A stretch of DNA of 64,000 bases, taken from assembly GCA_000328365.1 (NCBI GenBank), contig KB293638.1, positions 212,808 through 276,807 of the forward strand, written 5' to 3'. The translations under genes and the position numbers were made by a program. This document shows positions 13,096 to 23,584 of the stretch, piece by piece (position 1 is the first letter of the stretch; each line of letters starts with the position of its first letter). Below the pieces are notes generated by a model that saw only the letters and a program-made list of their open reading frames with translations, searched no databases and was not told the DNA's origin. Origin of the DNA: Capitella teleta (Eukaryota; Annelida; Polychaeta; Capitellidae).

Positions 13096-13640
13096 TGTTG
13101 ATGCTGCTTATCCAAACCTCAGCAGAAGACTCCTGAGGCCCAGATGGCTTCATTTCTGTAAAAGAATACAACACCTGCTGTTGTTGAAGTGTTCAAAGAA
13201 AAAACACCCTGTCCGTTCTCTGATATGATGATTTTATTACTGCGAACGCGCGACAACAACACAGGGTAAATTATGACAATAATATGACACCTCCCTTTTG
13301 AGAATGCATAATAGACAAGATGCAAAACACATGCAGAATACAAACTGAAATGCAAGACACAATGTAGAATATGATTGAAAACATATATGCATGAAAACTT
13401 AAAGAGAACTAGAGGTCGAGTCGCTTCGGGGCTCGTGGGATCTGACTGCTTCTTGTCTGTGCTTGCTCATGTACAGGTGGCTATTGTGGACGATTGCGGT
13501 TGGTGGCTCGTCAGGCTCCGAGTCAACGGGCATCTCAATGGGTGGAAATGCTTTGTCTGCAGCGTCACGCGATCTGAGCTGTCGGCGGTTGCGGTGAAAC
13601 AGCCTTTCTCACTTTCGAATGAGTATGACCTTGGAGCATT
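13096..13640 (-). mobile_element. Ty3/Gypsy-like LTR retrotransposon fossil, 3' fragment
   Basis: On the minus strand the end of a pol-like frame contains the integrase-tail style phrase HRNRRQLR. A purine tract follows at about 13290-13299, then a possible 3' LTR of about 194 bp (13289 down to 13096) that starts TG and ends CA. Most of the element, including gag, reverse transcriptase and a second LTR, is not present, so this is a truncated, broken, inactive remnant. The family call rests on one short motif plus the tract-LTR arrangement. Confidence 0.5.
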
Positions 13641-14688
13641 GTGTCTTTGATTGATGTGTTGTCGACACGACATGATATGTCGCGAACTTGAGAATTCCTT
13701 TTCTGTTACCATTTCCTACTCGATTCTCTACACAGAGCGCATCTCTCATTGATAACTTCCTTTCAAAAACAGCCAACCCTAAACTCATGCACACTTCTGG
13801 CATACTCACAAATAAACTGACCACCAACCCTGCTTTACATGTATAAATATCAAAACAAAGAAACCCAAAGAAACAAAGTATGTAGAAATAAAACACCGCC
13901 CAATTTCTATGACCTTGTAAAAATGGTTTACAAGAACTGAACGTAATTAAACTAATTATAAAGCTGTCTATTCACTCAAAGTTGAACTGTCGCAATTGGG
14001 TAAGGGCGTCCCAAATGCGGACAAGTATACTGCTGCTACAGTTTAATATCCAAAATACTACAAAAGGGGTTGGATTAGCTCCCTAAATGAGACTGCTAGG
14101 AAACACCACGTAATGACGGGATCACAGCCAGGCCAGAGATCAAAACCGTTTCGGAATACATAAAATGAAACAACTTATCTCAGACCGAGTGTGTGGATAT
14201 GTCAATATATGACGGGTTGAAGTTTGTCAAACTCACCGCTTGTTTCTTTTCAGAAACTATTCTGCTGTCTTGAGTAAATCCTTCAATTCCTTTAATGGTA
14301 GAATATTTTGACTGCTGATCGCAATCCATATTGGAGAAGGACGTTAATTTTGAAGAAAAAAACTTGCTGTAAACACACGGAAGACTGAGAGAGACGCTTT
14401 GATAAAATGAAACCGGATATCGGTCGCTTAGCCCTTTCGCCCTGTGGCGATTGACTATAGTCTCGAATGGTCGTGACTATAGATTGACTATATTTTGAGA
14501 CTATTGCTTGAGTTTAAATTTTTTAAAATCTGCTTCTGGAAGTTAAAAATAGCATGTCTAAGAATTTCATTAAAAGATTTAACATGGTTAAATGCAAAAC
14601 ATACCACTGGCACTACAAAACCGAGGGTAAAACACGAAGCGACGAAATGAGTTGTTAAAAGCAACATTAATTGTAACCTTAATTTATT
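13641..14688. other. Intergenic, nothing recognised
   Basis: AT-rich DNA with no coding region that I can support. No repeat ends were recognised. Confidence 0.5.
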
Positions 14689-15187
14689 CTATGAAAAACA
14701 ACAGAACAGGCAGCCTAGTTGTAGATCATCATCATCTTCAGATGATTCTTCTAGGAGTTCTTTGTAACACTCTTCTTCTGGCTGATCACCAGAGAGGATT
14801 CTATGAAAACACCTAATATATGCTAGCAGTTCATCTCTTTGCCTTTCTTTGCAGTCATGAAGGACACACAGGAATCCTTTCAATGGCATTTGGTCACACA
14901 GTTTATGTTGAGAAATGTATTTAGACTCTAAAATAAATATAACCTTATGGATATGAACGATATGCTGATTGCATGTCCCAATCTCAAGGAAGCTTGTCTG
15001 GTGGTTGGTTATGCAGTCCTCTCTGAACAGCTTCTCAAACTTCAGATTCACATTAGGTCCATCCATTGAGACCTTTTAATTAAATTATAATGACAATAGT
15101 AAAGAATGTACAATGAGACTGGAAAGCATACCTGGAGGAGTTTGGTGCGATTCAGAGAAGCTGTTCCATGGATGATTTCTTCCAACA
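14689..15187 (-). mobile_element. hAT-like transposase-derived fragment with one intron
   Basis: The minus strand encodes MLEEIIHGTASLNRTKLLQ, then a GT...AG intron of about 55 bp, then VSMDGPNVNLKFEKLF and FLEIGTCNQHIVHIHK, ending in an acidic tail. The SMDGPNVN phrase followed by an IGTC..H.VH segment is typical of hAT-related transposase genes scattered in invertebrate genomes. No terminal repeats were found. It is a partial copy, joined upstream to a piggyBac-like piece. Confidence 0.6.
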
Positions 15188-15475
15188 TCACAGCAGTGTG
15201 GATTGTAGATTGTTGAGAGCACAGCAACATCTCTTTTATCTTGCCACTTTAGCGCCAACAAGTTCTCTCGCTGTCGAAGCACAGTGTCACCTTTGGCTAG
15301 CCTCATCTTCAATGCATTTGAGGCACCTCAGCACGATTTAGCCTCAAAGTAAGTGTCGAGCAGAAGAAGTGTCGAGAGCAGCCAAGTCATCAAATAGTGT
15401 GGGTGACGAATAGGAATTGTCAAGGTAGACGCAGTGTCCCTTGTTTAGGGCATCCATGTCCTGGAGCAGGCCATG
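15188..15475 (-). mobile_element. piggyBac-like transposase fragment
   Basis: Minus-strand pieces read YLDNSYSSPTLFDDLAAL and, after a break, NALKMRLAKGDTVLRQ followed by NLLALKWQDKRDVAVLST. These match the DNFYTSxxLF and LxWxDKRxVxxLST blocks of piggyBac transposases (DDE_Tnp_1_7). The two blocks are in different frames, with a stop (TGA) just before the second, so the copy is dead. The flank upstream to about 16035 gives no further certain block. Confidence 0.7.
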
Positions 15476-16306
15476 TCGATGGCAGAAATACTCATGGAAA
15501 TATAAATGTTATAAACTTACAGGTAGATAAGATCCAGGGCAAGGCAGATGTATCGTCAATGTTTTCATGAAGTTCCTTAAGTGGCACATCAAGGTTTCCA
15601 AGCAGCATGTTCTATTACAGACGCTGCTGGGTCAATTTCTGCCACTAATTTTGTCCGCAAAGCCGTCCTTTTCTTGCTTATGTCTGGTTATTCACAAGAA
15701 TACATTCAACATTATTTGTAATTGGTCAAACAAAGTTTCCCTCCTCCTCCGCCTTGGAGAGAACAGGCTGCAGAGAAAACACTGCTTGTGTTTTGTGCTT
15801 TCACACTGATATCAGCATTTGCCCTTTCACTTCTCGGGCCTCCACGAATTCACCAACGGTAAAGTTAAGAATTACTCCAGCCATCTGGGCATTTGCAATA
15901 AGGGTATGCACCAGAAGTATGTTCCTGGCCGCCATTTCTCATCCATTTCTTTGCGTGATAAGCATTTTCATACTCTTTCATTGCAGCTCCAACCACCTTT
16001 TTAACAATTGTCTGTACCTCATCAGGGGTGAATAGCACGCTCTCATTTAGTTCGTCACTCAGACAGTTCAGTTATTGCTCTGGTATCCCGAGGCATGAGA
16101 TGATTCGAATCAAATAAGCACGAAGTTCAATGAAATATAGTTAACAAAACGAAGGTGTAGATGAACAATTAGGGACTCTGGCTAGTCTGGGATGCGTTGT
16201 GATGAGCGTGTACCATAGCAGACCTAGCGTTCTTTCGCTGTTGTTGCTCTCTGCACGTTGCGCTGACTTTGTACTTTTCGTGAAATATCTCATAATATCG
16301 GTCATC

Positions 16307-16490
16307 ATGCCTTCCAACTACGGAAAAATGACTGTTGCTGAGCTGAAGGCTGAGCTAGGGAGAAGAGGAGTAAAAAAAAAAAAAACAAAAACAGGAGGGA
16401 AAAAACAAAAAGGGAAAAAACAGGATCTTGTTGACCCGATAACTTTTGTGGCCTTCCAAGCTATGAGCACGATTTCAGGAATGCTGTGGT
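16307..16490 (+). pseudogene. SAP-domain N-terminal fragment, probably from a mobile element
   Basis: From the ATG at 16307 the frame reads MPSNYGKMTVAELKAELGRR, then a Lys-rich stretch, then KKQDLVD. This is the helix-extension-helix core of a SAP DNA-binding domain. The lysine run in A-rich DNA looks like an expansion inside the domain. The frame then leaves any recognisable homology and stops at about 16490. SAP domains of this type often start transposon-encoded proteins, so I treat this as a broken fragment. Confidence 0.5.
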
Positions 16491-16631
16491 AGCCCAGGCC
16501 AAGCCCAGAATTTTGCTGAAACAGCCCCTCTGCATACCTTCATGGTGTTTACCGTGACCATTGTTACTCGCTGCACCGTCCAGTGGAGGACTCCCTGCGG
16601 CTGAATGGCCTCAGCAGTATGAAAATAGTAA

Positions 16632-16990
16632 AAAAGTCAAAAGGAGTTTATTGGCACCAAAAGATTATTAAGTAGATACAAATTTTTACAAAAAATTAAA
16701 TATAAATTAGCCAATAAGGACAGACCCCAGATGGAGTATGGGCCCTCATTTATATACAATTACAGTTGTAATTCACTTAATGTGGTTATAAATAAGAATG
16801 CCAAACAAATCAAATTATAGTATAGAAAAAATGAATGGATGATATAAAAAAAACCCAGACAGAGATGGGGAGGAGAAGGAAGAGAAAAAGAAAGTTGGGA
16901 GGTAGGAGAGGAGGATAGAAGGTGAGAAGTTAGGACTCAATATTAGAAAGGAATTTACGTTTTAAGCTTTTTTTAATTCTGGAGATGGAT
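16632..16990 (-). mobile_element. Possible LINE 3' tail or UTR fragment
   Basis: Read on the minus strand, a purine/AT-rich non-coding stretch ends in GTGCCAATAAACTCC at about 16633-16650, which looks like the polyadenylated end of a retrotransposon or processed transcript. There is no coding part and no matching copy in the window. Confidence 0.25.
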
Positions 16991-17069
16991 AGGTAGAGTG
17001 TATGCCAACTGTGGGTCACACCTCAATGATCGCCTCAGCTATCGATAGTCGACCATCTTCAAGGGTGTT

Positions 17070-19868
17070 TCAGCCTTTAATGCTTGCTTCATAGGATTCT
17101 CGCTTGACGGGTTTCTTTGTGGAATATTCCGAATTTGTTTGCCAGCAGCTTCTTGTGAGCATCAGTTTGGACGTCAAATGAGCGACCTCTCTCGGATCTG
17201 TCATAAACAGAGAGGAACAAAATTATTCATAGAGAAGCCTTTTGCAAGAGAGAGAAATAACAGTGAATAAGAATTGCAGTAAAAGTATTTGTGCTGTTCT
17301 AAATCGCCAATAATAATTTATCTGATATCAATTATCCACTCGGCTGAACAAACCCTGGCTACACCACCCTTATTTAGCCTTACCTTTCTTAATTGCTTCA
17401 TAGGATTCTCACTCGATGGGTTTCTTTGTGGAAGATTCCGAATTTGGTTGCCAGCAGCTCCTTGTGAGCATCAGTTCTTCTGTCAAATGAGCGACCTCTC
17501 TCGGATCTGTCATAAACAGAGAGGAACAAAATTATTCATAGAGAAGCCTTTTGCAAGAGAGAGAAATAACAGTGAATAAGAATTGCAGTAAAAGTATTTG
17601 TGCTGTTCTAAATCGCCAATAATAATTTATTTGATATCAATTATCCACTCGGCTGAACAAACCCTGGCTACACCACCCGTGTTTAGCCTTACCTTCCTTA
17701 ATTGCTTCACAGGCTTCTTACGCGACAGGTTTTTTTGTGGAACATTCCGAATTCGGTTGCCAGCAGCTCTTTGTGAGCATCAGTTCTTCTGTCAAATGAG
17801 CGACCTCTCTCGGATCTGTCATAAACAGAGAGGAACAAAATTATTCATAGAGAAGCCTTTTGCAAGAGAGAGAAATAACAGTGAATAAGAATTGTTTAGC
17901 CTTACCTTTCTTAATTGCTTCATAGGATTCTCGCTCGACCGGTTTTTTTGTGGAAGATTCCGAATTCGGTTGCCAGCAGCTCCTTGTGAGCATCAGTTCT
18001 TCTGTCAAATGAGCGACCTCTCTCGGATCTGTCATAAACAGAGAGGAACAAAATTATTCATAGAGAAGCCTTTTGCAAGAGAGAGAAATAACAGTGAATA
18101 AGAATTGTTTAGCCTTACCTTTCTTAATTGCTTCATAGGATTCTCGCTCGACCGGTTTTTTTGTGGAAGATTCCGAATTCGGTTGCCAGCAGCTCCTTGT
18201 GAGCATCAGTTCTTCTGTCAAATGAGCGACCTCTCTCGGATCTGTCATAAACAGAGAGGAACAAAATTATTCATAGAGAAGCCTTTTGCAAGAGAGAGAA
18301 ATAACAGTTTCAGCCTTTAATGCTTGCTTCATAGGATTCTCGCTTGACGGGTTTCTTTGTGGAATATTCCGAATTTGTTTGCCAGCAGCTTCTTGTGAGC
18401 ATCAGTTTGGACGTCAAATGAGCGACCTCTCTCGGATCTGTCATAAACAGAGAGGAACAAAATTATTCATAGAGAAGCCTTTTGCAAGAGAGAGAAATAA
18501 CAGTGAATAAGAATTGCAGTAAAAGTATTTGTGCTGTTCTAAATCGCCAATAATAATTTATCTGATATCAATTATCCACTCGGCTGAACAAACCCTGGCT
18601 ACACCACCCTTATTTAGCCTTACCTTCCTTAATTGCTTCATAGGATTCTCACTCGATGGGTTTCTTTGTGGAAGATTCCGAATTTGGTTGCCAGCAGCTC
18701 CTTGTGAGCATCAGTTCTTCTGTCAAATGAGCGACCTCTCTCGGATCTGTCATAAACAGAGAGGAACAAAATTATTCATAGAGAAGCCTTTTGCAAGAGA
18801 GAGAAATAACAGTGAATAAGAATTGCAGTAAAAGTATTTGTGCTGTTCTAAATCGCCAATAATAATTTATCTGATATTAATTATCCACTCGGCTGAACAA
18901 ACCCTGGCTACACCACCCGTGTTTAGCCTTACCTTTCTTAATTGCTTCATAGGATTCTCGCTCGACGGGTTTCTTTGTGGAAGATTCCGAATTCGGTTGC
19001 CAGCAGCTCCTTGTGAGCATCAGTTCTTCTGTCAAATGAGCGACCTCTCTCGGATCTGTCATAAACAGAGAGGAACAAAATTATTCATAGAGAAGCCTTT
19101 TGCAAGAGACAGAAATAACAGTGAATAAGAATTGCAGTAAAAGTATTTGTGCTGTTCTAAATCGCCAATAATAATTTATCTGATATCAATTATCCACTCG
19201 GCTGAACAAACCCTGGCTACACCACCCGTGTTTAGCCTTACCTTTCTTAATTGCTTCATAGGATTCTCGCTCGACGGGTTTCTTTGTGGAAGATTCCGAA
19301 TTCGGTTGCCAGCAGCTCCTTGTGAGCATCAGTTCTTCTGTCAAATGAGCGACCTCTCTCGGATCTGTCATAAACAGAGAGGAACAAAATTATTCATAGA
19401 GAAGCCTTTTGCAAGAGAGAGAAATAACAGTGAATAAGAATTATTTAGCCTTACCTTTCTTAATTGCTTCATAGGATTCTCGCTCGACCGGTTTTTTTGT
19501 GGAAGATTCCGAATTCGGTTGCCAGCAGCTCCTTGTGAGCATCAGTTCTTCTGTCAAATGAGCGACCTCTCTCGGATCTGTCATAAACAGAGAGGAACAA
19601 AATTATTCATAGAGAAGCCTTTTGCAAGAGACAGAAATAACAGTGAATAAGAAATGCAGTAAAAGTATTTGTGTTGTTCTAAATCGCCAATAATAATTTA
19701 ACTGATATCAATTATCCACTCGGCTGAACAAACCCTGGCTACACCACCCGTGTTTAGCCTTACCTTCCTTAATTGCTTCATAGGATTCTCGCTTGACGGG
19801 TTTTTTTGTGGAAGATTCCGAATTCGGTTGCCAAGAGCTTCTTGTGAGCATCAGTTACCTGTGCTAAA
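17070..19868 (-). repeat. Tandem array of 11 exon-like cassettes (309-bp and 213-bp units)
   Basis: Read on the minus strand, nine of the 11 cassettes have a pyrimidine-rich tract, a TTATGACAG acceptor, a 123-bp body and a GTAAGG donor. Bodies lie at 17384-17506, 17693-17815, 17906-18028, 18119-18241, 18624-18746, 18933-19055, 19242-19364, 19455-19577 and, with a different acceptor, 19764-19868. Variants at 17070-17197 and 18310-18437 lack the donor. Spacing is 309 bp with the spacer or 213 bp where a 96-bp piece is missing, pointing to unequal exchange. In the body frame ending ...RIL the stop TGA is kept in every copy, while another frame has stops in three copies. Sequence identity between units is very high. 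Confidence 0.9.
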
Positions 19869-20387
19869 CTAGAAAATAAAAAAAACTTAACAACAAAATA
19901 CAGATGCATCATTCAAGAGAATATAGTCCAATTATAACATAATCTGCATTAATAAGCAGAAATCCAAATGTAACAAAGATCCGGTAGACGAAGAATAAAC
20001 ACGGATACACTAATTAATTAATTAATTAATTAATTAATTGAAAATAAAATCAAAGGAAAAAAAGCAATCAATTGAAAATGGTATTATGTCACAGTAGCCA
20101 ATCAATGGACGTCTTCACTCAGCCGCGGCTAAATCAGCCAATGTTGACCACAAGATCAAAATTTAACTCAAGGATTCTATTCACGACATGGCTCACCTGC
20201 TTAGGGACAAACAAAAAAGGTTTCCTAGGAACGAGGGAATACTTGGCTGCGTGGGATCACTCGGCATGTGGATTTGCTGAGCAGAGTCAGAGCTGTTCTG
20301 CTCTCTATCTAAGGGGTCCTTCTCACCTTGAGCGGCAGCATTCCTTTTCTGCAACTCAGCAGCGTATAAAGAGTTATCGTAGCTCAT
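17070..20387 (-). CDS. Candidate gene: one first exon plus a tandem set of alternative terminal exons
   Basis: Exon 1 (20387 down to 20197) starts MSYDNSLYAAELQKRNAAAQ, is polar and Gln/Asp/Ser-rich, and ends AG before a good GTGAGC donor (phase 2). The nearest cassette has a strong acceptor (T-rich tract then CTAG at 19869-19870) and continues in that phase as TDAHKKLLATEFGIF to a TGA at 19778-19780, giving about 93 residues. The other cassettes also accept in the same phase (SERGRSFDRRTDAHKELLA and onward) and end at the same TGA. The GTAAGG donor after the stop could make them skipped or UTR exons. I do not recognise the protein. It could also be a non-coding transcript or a repeat that captured an exon. 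It shares a 232-bp upstream region with C2orf76. Confidence 0.4.
20008..20040. repeat. TTAA-type microsatellite
   Basis: About eight 4-bp ATTA/TTAA units lie inside intron 1 of the candidate cassette gene. A similar tract occurs at 57251-57273. Confidence 0.9.
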
Positions 20388-20619
20388 GAATTCAGAGATG
20401 TTTGTATCGCATTACTTGCTGTGTTCACGGGAAACATCTAACAGTCTCAAGCGGAAAATATAAAATTCCTTTTCGCAGTTGGCGTACACCTGGCACAAGT
20501 GACTTGTGGTCAGAAATTGCTTTCCACTTTGTGTGGGAGATGCGTAATTTCTTCATTCTTATGTTTTGAGCAATTTTGATGTCTGAAACAGTGCAGCATA
20601 ATCACTGCGTTCTCCCCAG
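20388..20619. promoter_or_regulatory. Shared upstream region of two head-to-head genes
   Basis: Only 232 bp separate the start codons of the minus-strand candidate gene and C2orf76, so both promoters or a bidirectional promoter must lie here if both genes are real. No strong known core motif stands out. Confidence 0.4.
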
Positions 20620-21306
20620 ATGACCGAGAACACAGTGACCCTACGCCTCATCCGGTCTTTCCCTCACCGCAATGTGAAGAATGCCGTCTTCAAGGGCGTT
20701 GACCTCAATCTCAGTGCTCAGGATTTCATGGAGAAAGTTCTGGAAGGTAGGACGACATTTTTAAAGCTGACGTTGAATTGTTCTCATTCATCTTGCAGAG
20801 CTCTCCAAGCGAAGCGATCTTCCTCCTCCGTTCAGAAAGTTCTCTTTTGGTCAGATGTCTTTTCTTTTTTTTTTATCGCTAAATGCTTTTCGTTTTGAAA
20901 TTTCCACCTGGGACAAAATGGCTCATCATGATTCTCTTTGGATTTTGGCCAAATATGAGAACAAAATTGAATGTATATTTATATTTGTTTATTTTAGATG
21001 CAATGAAAATTGAACACCAAGCGTTTGGAGCCAAAGTGAGTTCGTACTAACTTAATCGCTTCCTCTTTTGAACTTTTGTTTTTCAGACCAGCGATCCTTT
21101 GATCAACACATCTGATGACGATAAACTTCTCCTCGTTCTAGGAAAATCATTAAAAGAACAAGGAATTGGTACGTTATTTACTTTATCGACTTCATACTTT
21201 CATCTACTTCTCTTTGTTTTCAGTTCATGAAACGGAGATTTCCTGTTTCAAAATGGCCGAATATAGAGAGTATCAAAAGAATCACGGATCTGTCTCAATC
21301 AGCTGA
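20620..21306 (+). CDS. C2orf76: UPF0538 family protein, C2orf76 homologue
   Basis: Small conserved protein of unknown function. Five exons join in frame: 20620-20746, 20799-20849, 20998-21035, 21087-21168 and 21224-21306. The protein starts MTENTVTLRLIRSFPHRNVK and contains LSKRSDLPPPFRKF, ISCFKMAEYREYQKNHGSVS and the stop. The RLIRSFxHRN block, the LPPPFR block and the ending EYxxYxxN...S match vertebrate C2orf76 over its whole length (about 126 residues). Introns 1, 2, 4 and 5-proximal are near 50 bp, one is 148 bp. All splice sites are GT-AG. The fold is ubiquitin-like by family knowledge; no catalytic role is known. Confidence 0.93.
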
Positions 21307-22039
21307 TATTTTTTGTTAATTTTCTTCCATTTGTTAATTATTTATTTTAGTTAAAAATGCATTTATATTTTTATCTGTTCAGATATATTCTTTTGTTATT
21401 GTGTTCATGTGTATCTCAATAAATCTAAATTTTCAAGTATTAGTACTGATCAATTCAAAGCGATAAATTCTACCGTTATCTCAAAAGTGGAAACCAGCAT
21501 GCATTCCCCGGCAGTACAGCAAGAGGCGTCATTCATCCTTTTTTTCACGCTTGGGCATGAAGGAAAGTTTTTCACATGGTTGCTCTGAGCAACATCTTGC
21601 GAATCAGCTCATTTGAAGGACACGCTTGATTCATTGCATAACACTCGTGGGTCACTTTCAAACTTTCTGCTGATTCACTCGCATTGACTAGTCTTGGTTA
21701 CAACAGTATTAAAAGCATCAATTCTAGTGCATCAACAAATACAATCGAGACTATTAAGATATTATATACATGTCTCTTCTTTCACACAATAAATACGCTT
21801 TGTAAATTGAAGATATGCAGATGAATAGCATCTCTAACTCATGCAAATGATGCTTGATTGAAATTCATCTTTTGTGCTGTGCTTTTGGACGAGTTCTTTT
21901 GTGATGAAACGTGGACCACAAAAAATACCTGTTTTACAAAACTAATTACAAATAGACAGTGAACAAGATGTCGTACAATAGTTGAAATTCAGAACAATTC
22001 AACACACGAGTACAAGAAGCCGTTTAATTCACAGTCGTA
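21307..22039. other. Convergent intergenic region
   Basis: It holds the C2orf76 3' UTR with AATAAA at about 21419-21424, then AT-rich DNA to the end of MRPS22. Nothing else was recognised. Confidence 0.6.
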
Positions 22040-23499
22040 TTAGCTGGCCCCCGCGGCAGAACTCTCCTTCGCTTGCGTCCGTTCAACGAGACCTTGTAGC
22101 GAGCGTTCCAACGCTCCAGAATTCTTAGCTTCATGTTGGATATAAAACTGCAAACAAGAAAATGGTCAATCACAAGGTCAAAGTTCACAATCCTCGCACC
22201 TTGACGGTGGCAAGTGCATCGTTCAGGTCGACTGATTCAGCGGAGGATTTTGTCTCCGGATGAAGAAGGAGATGAAGGTGTACAAGATCAGCGGCATCCT
22301 TCAGGCTGAAGTAGAAATAAAATAATAAGGTCATTAGCGTAAACAGGTGACGCACAGATCTCTCTGGAGACAGTCAGTCAGCAGATTGTCCAGCTGTTTG
22401 TTGAGTCCAAAATAGAACGCCATTGGTCCAAAATGTCTCGTTGAACGAAGCTCGTCAAAGTCGTGACTTGAGTTGATGCTCTCGTACGTCCTCTGGGTGA
22501 CCTGTTGAACGACGACCAATGAGGATGCTGCGAGAAGGTTGCTTCGCTTCTTACCCGGATATAATTGGGGTCATCAGGTTCGAACTGGACGCAAGCCCTG
22601 TCTAAGATGTAGCAGTACTTGCCTTCAGCTAATAAACTCTGCACCAGTGAGATATTTCAGTAAAGGGATGACGAATCGCGTTGATTAACAAACCTCGAGA
22701 CTTTCTTCCATGAACATTGTGGGCGTACTGTACATGCGTCCCTTCTGTGGGAAGTAAACCTGAAGAATCCGATTCCTCTCTTCCCAGTCGGCTTTGCGGA
22801 GCGTGCCGTCGTGTTCTCTAACCACAATCGTCCGCATCTTGAAAACCACAAATCCGCTAATTATAATAACAGAAATGCAGAATTGAACGAACCCTTCGTT
22901 TGACCCCAAGGGATATATCCGTGAAGACGTACTTGGCCCCCGGATGCTCAATATCGAAGTTCTCAATCTCGGGTTCCTCTGAAATAATTTCTTCTTCATC
23001 GACTGGGTGCGACATGACTGGCGGCATCTGAAGCTTCTGCCTTCCCCTGAGTTCCGCTTGTTCTTTGGCCTGCAAAATACATCACTGTGATCTCCTACGC
23101 TACCTCAGATCGTCGCTTACGTCTGACAGCTGTTTGTCTGTGAGCAGTTCATACTTGGGCGGATGCACATCGGTTGGATGCACAGCAAAGATCTTCTCCA
23201 AATCAAAGCCGGTGACACGTTTCAAAATTTCTTGCACTTCTGGTCGAATGAATTGTTCTTCCACACTCTTCGAATAATGACGACATTGTGATCCTGCAGA
23301 CAAAAAATCACTCAAGATTCAGCATGTTGGTAACTTAATCAGAACAAATATATTAAACCAGGGTGGGTTGATGTGACCCATGCAACTCTTAACCATGGAT
23401 GCTGTTATTTATATCAGATTATTATATCAGAAAAATTATACTGCTTGCAAACCAAACTTCAAACATACGCGATTTAACATGGAAAAGATAGGATGCCAT
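22040..23499 (-). CDS. MRPS22: Mitochondrial small ribosomal subunit protein mS22 (MRPS22)
   Basis: Structural protein of the mitochondrial 28S subunit. Eight exons in transcription order: 23499-23442, 23293-23121, 23069-22893, 22837-22694, 22638-22555, 22501-22356, 22305-22200, 22147-22040. Their total, 996 nt, gives 331 residues, near the 360 of human MRPS22. Marks include RPEVQEILKRVTGFDLEKIF, KYVFTDIS, IVVREHDGTLRKADWEERNR, LQVYFPQKGR and RSTRHFGPMAFYF. The first exon is my inference: it gives MASYLFHVKSRMF, a plausible mitochondrial presequence rich in basic and hydrophobic residues, and joins in phase to SQCRHYSK. Most introns are 45-60 bp. Exons 2-8 are secure; the start is less so. 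Confidence 0.92.
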
Positions 23500-23584
23500 A
23501 GAATGATAGATTTTTGTCCGCACTTTTCCGTGTGCGGAATTCTATTTTAGGCTCTTTTCGGCCTGTGAGACAAACGCTTTCAGG

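Noticed and set aside
17289-19437. Repeated plus-strand 96-codon frames (MCCSKSPIIIYL...) in the tandem array
   Set aside because: They are open only because the 309-bp unit is a multiple of three and lacks stops in that frame. They cross the splice-site-like borders and have no protein family.
17384-19577. Minus-strand frame PREVAHLTEELMLTRSC across the cassettes as a 41-residue repeat protein
   Set aside because: It is attractive because 123 bp is a multiple of three, but copies at 17384, 17693 and 18624 have stops in this frame, and the phase does not fit exon 1.
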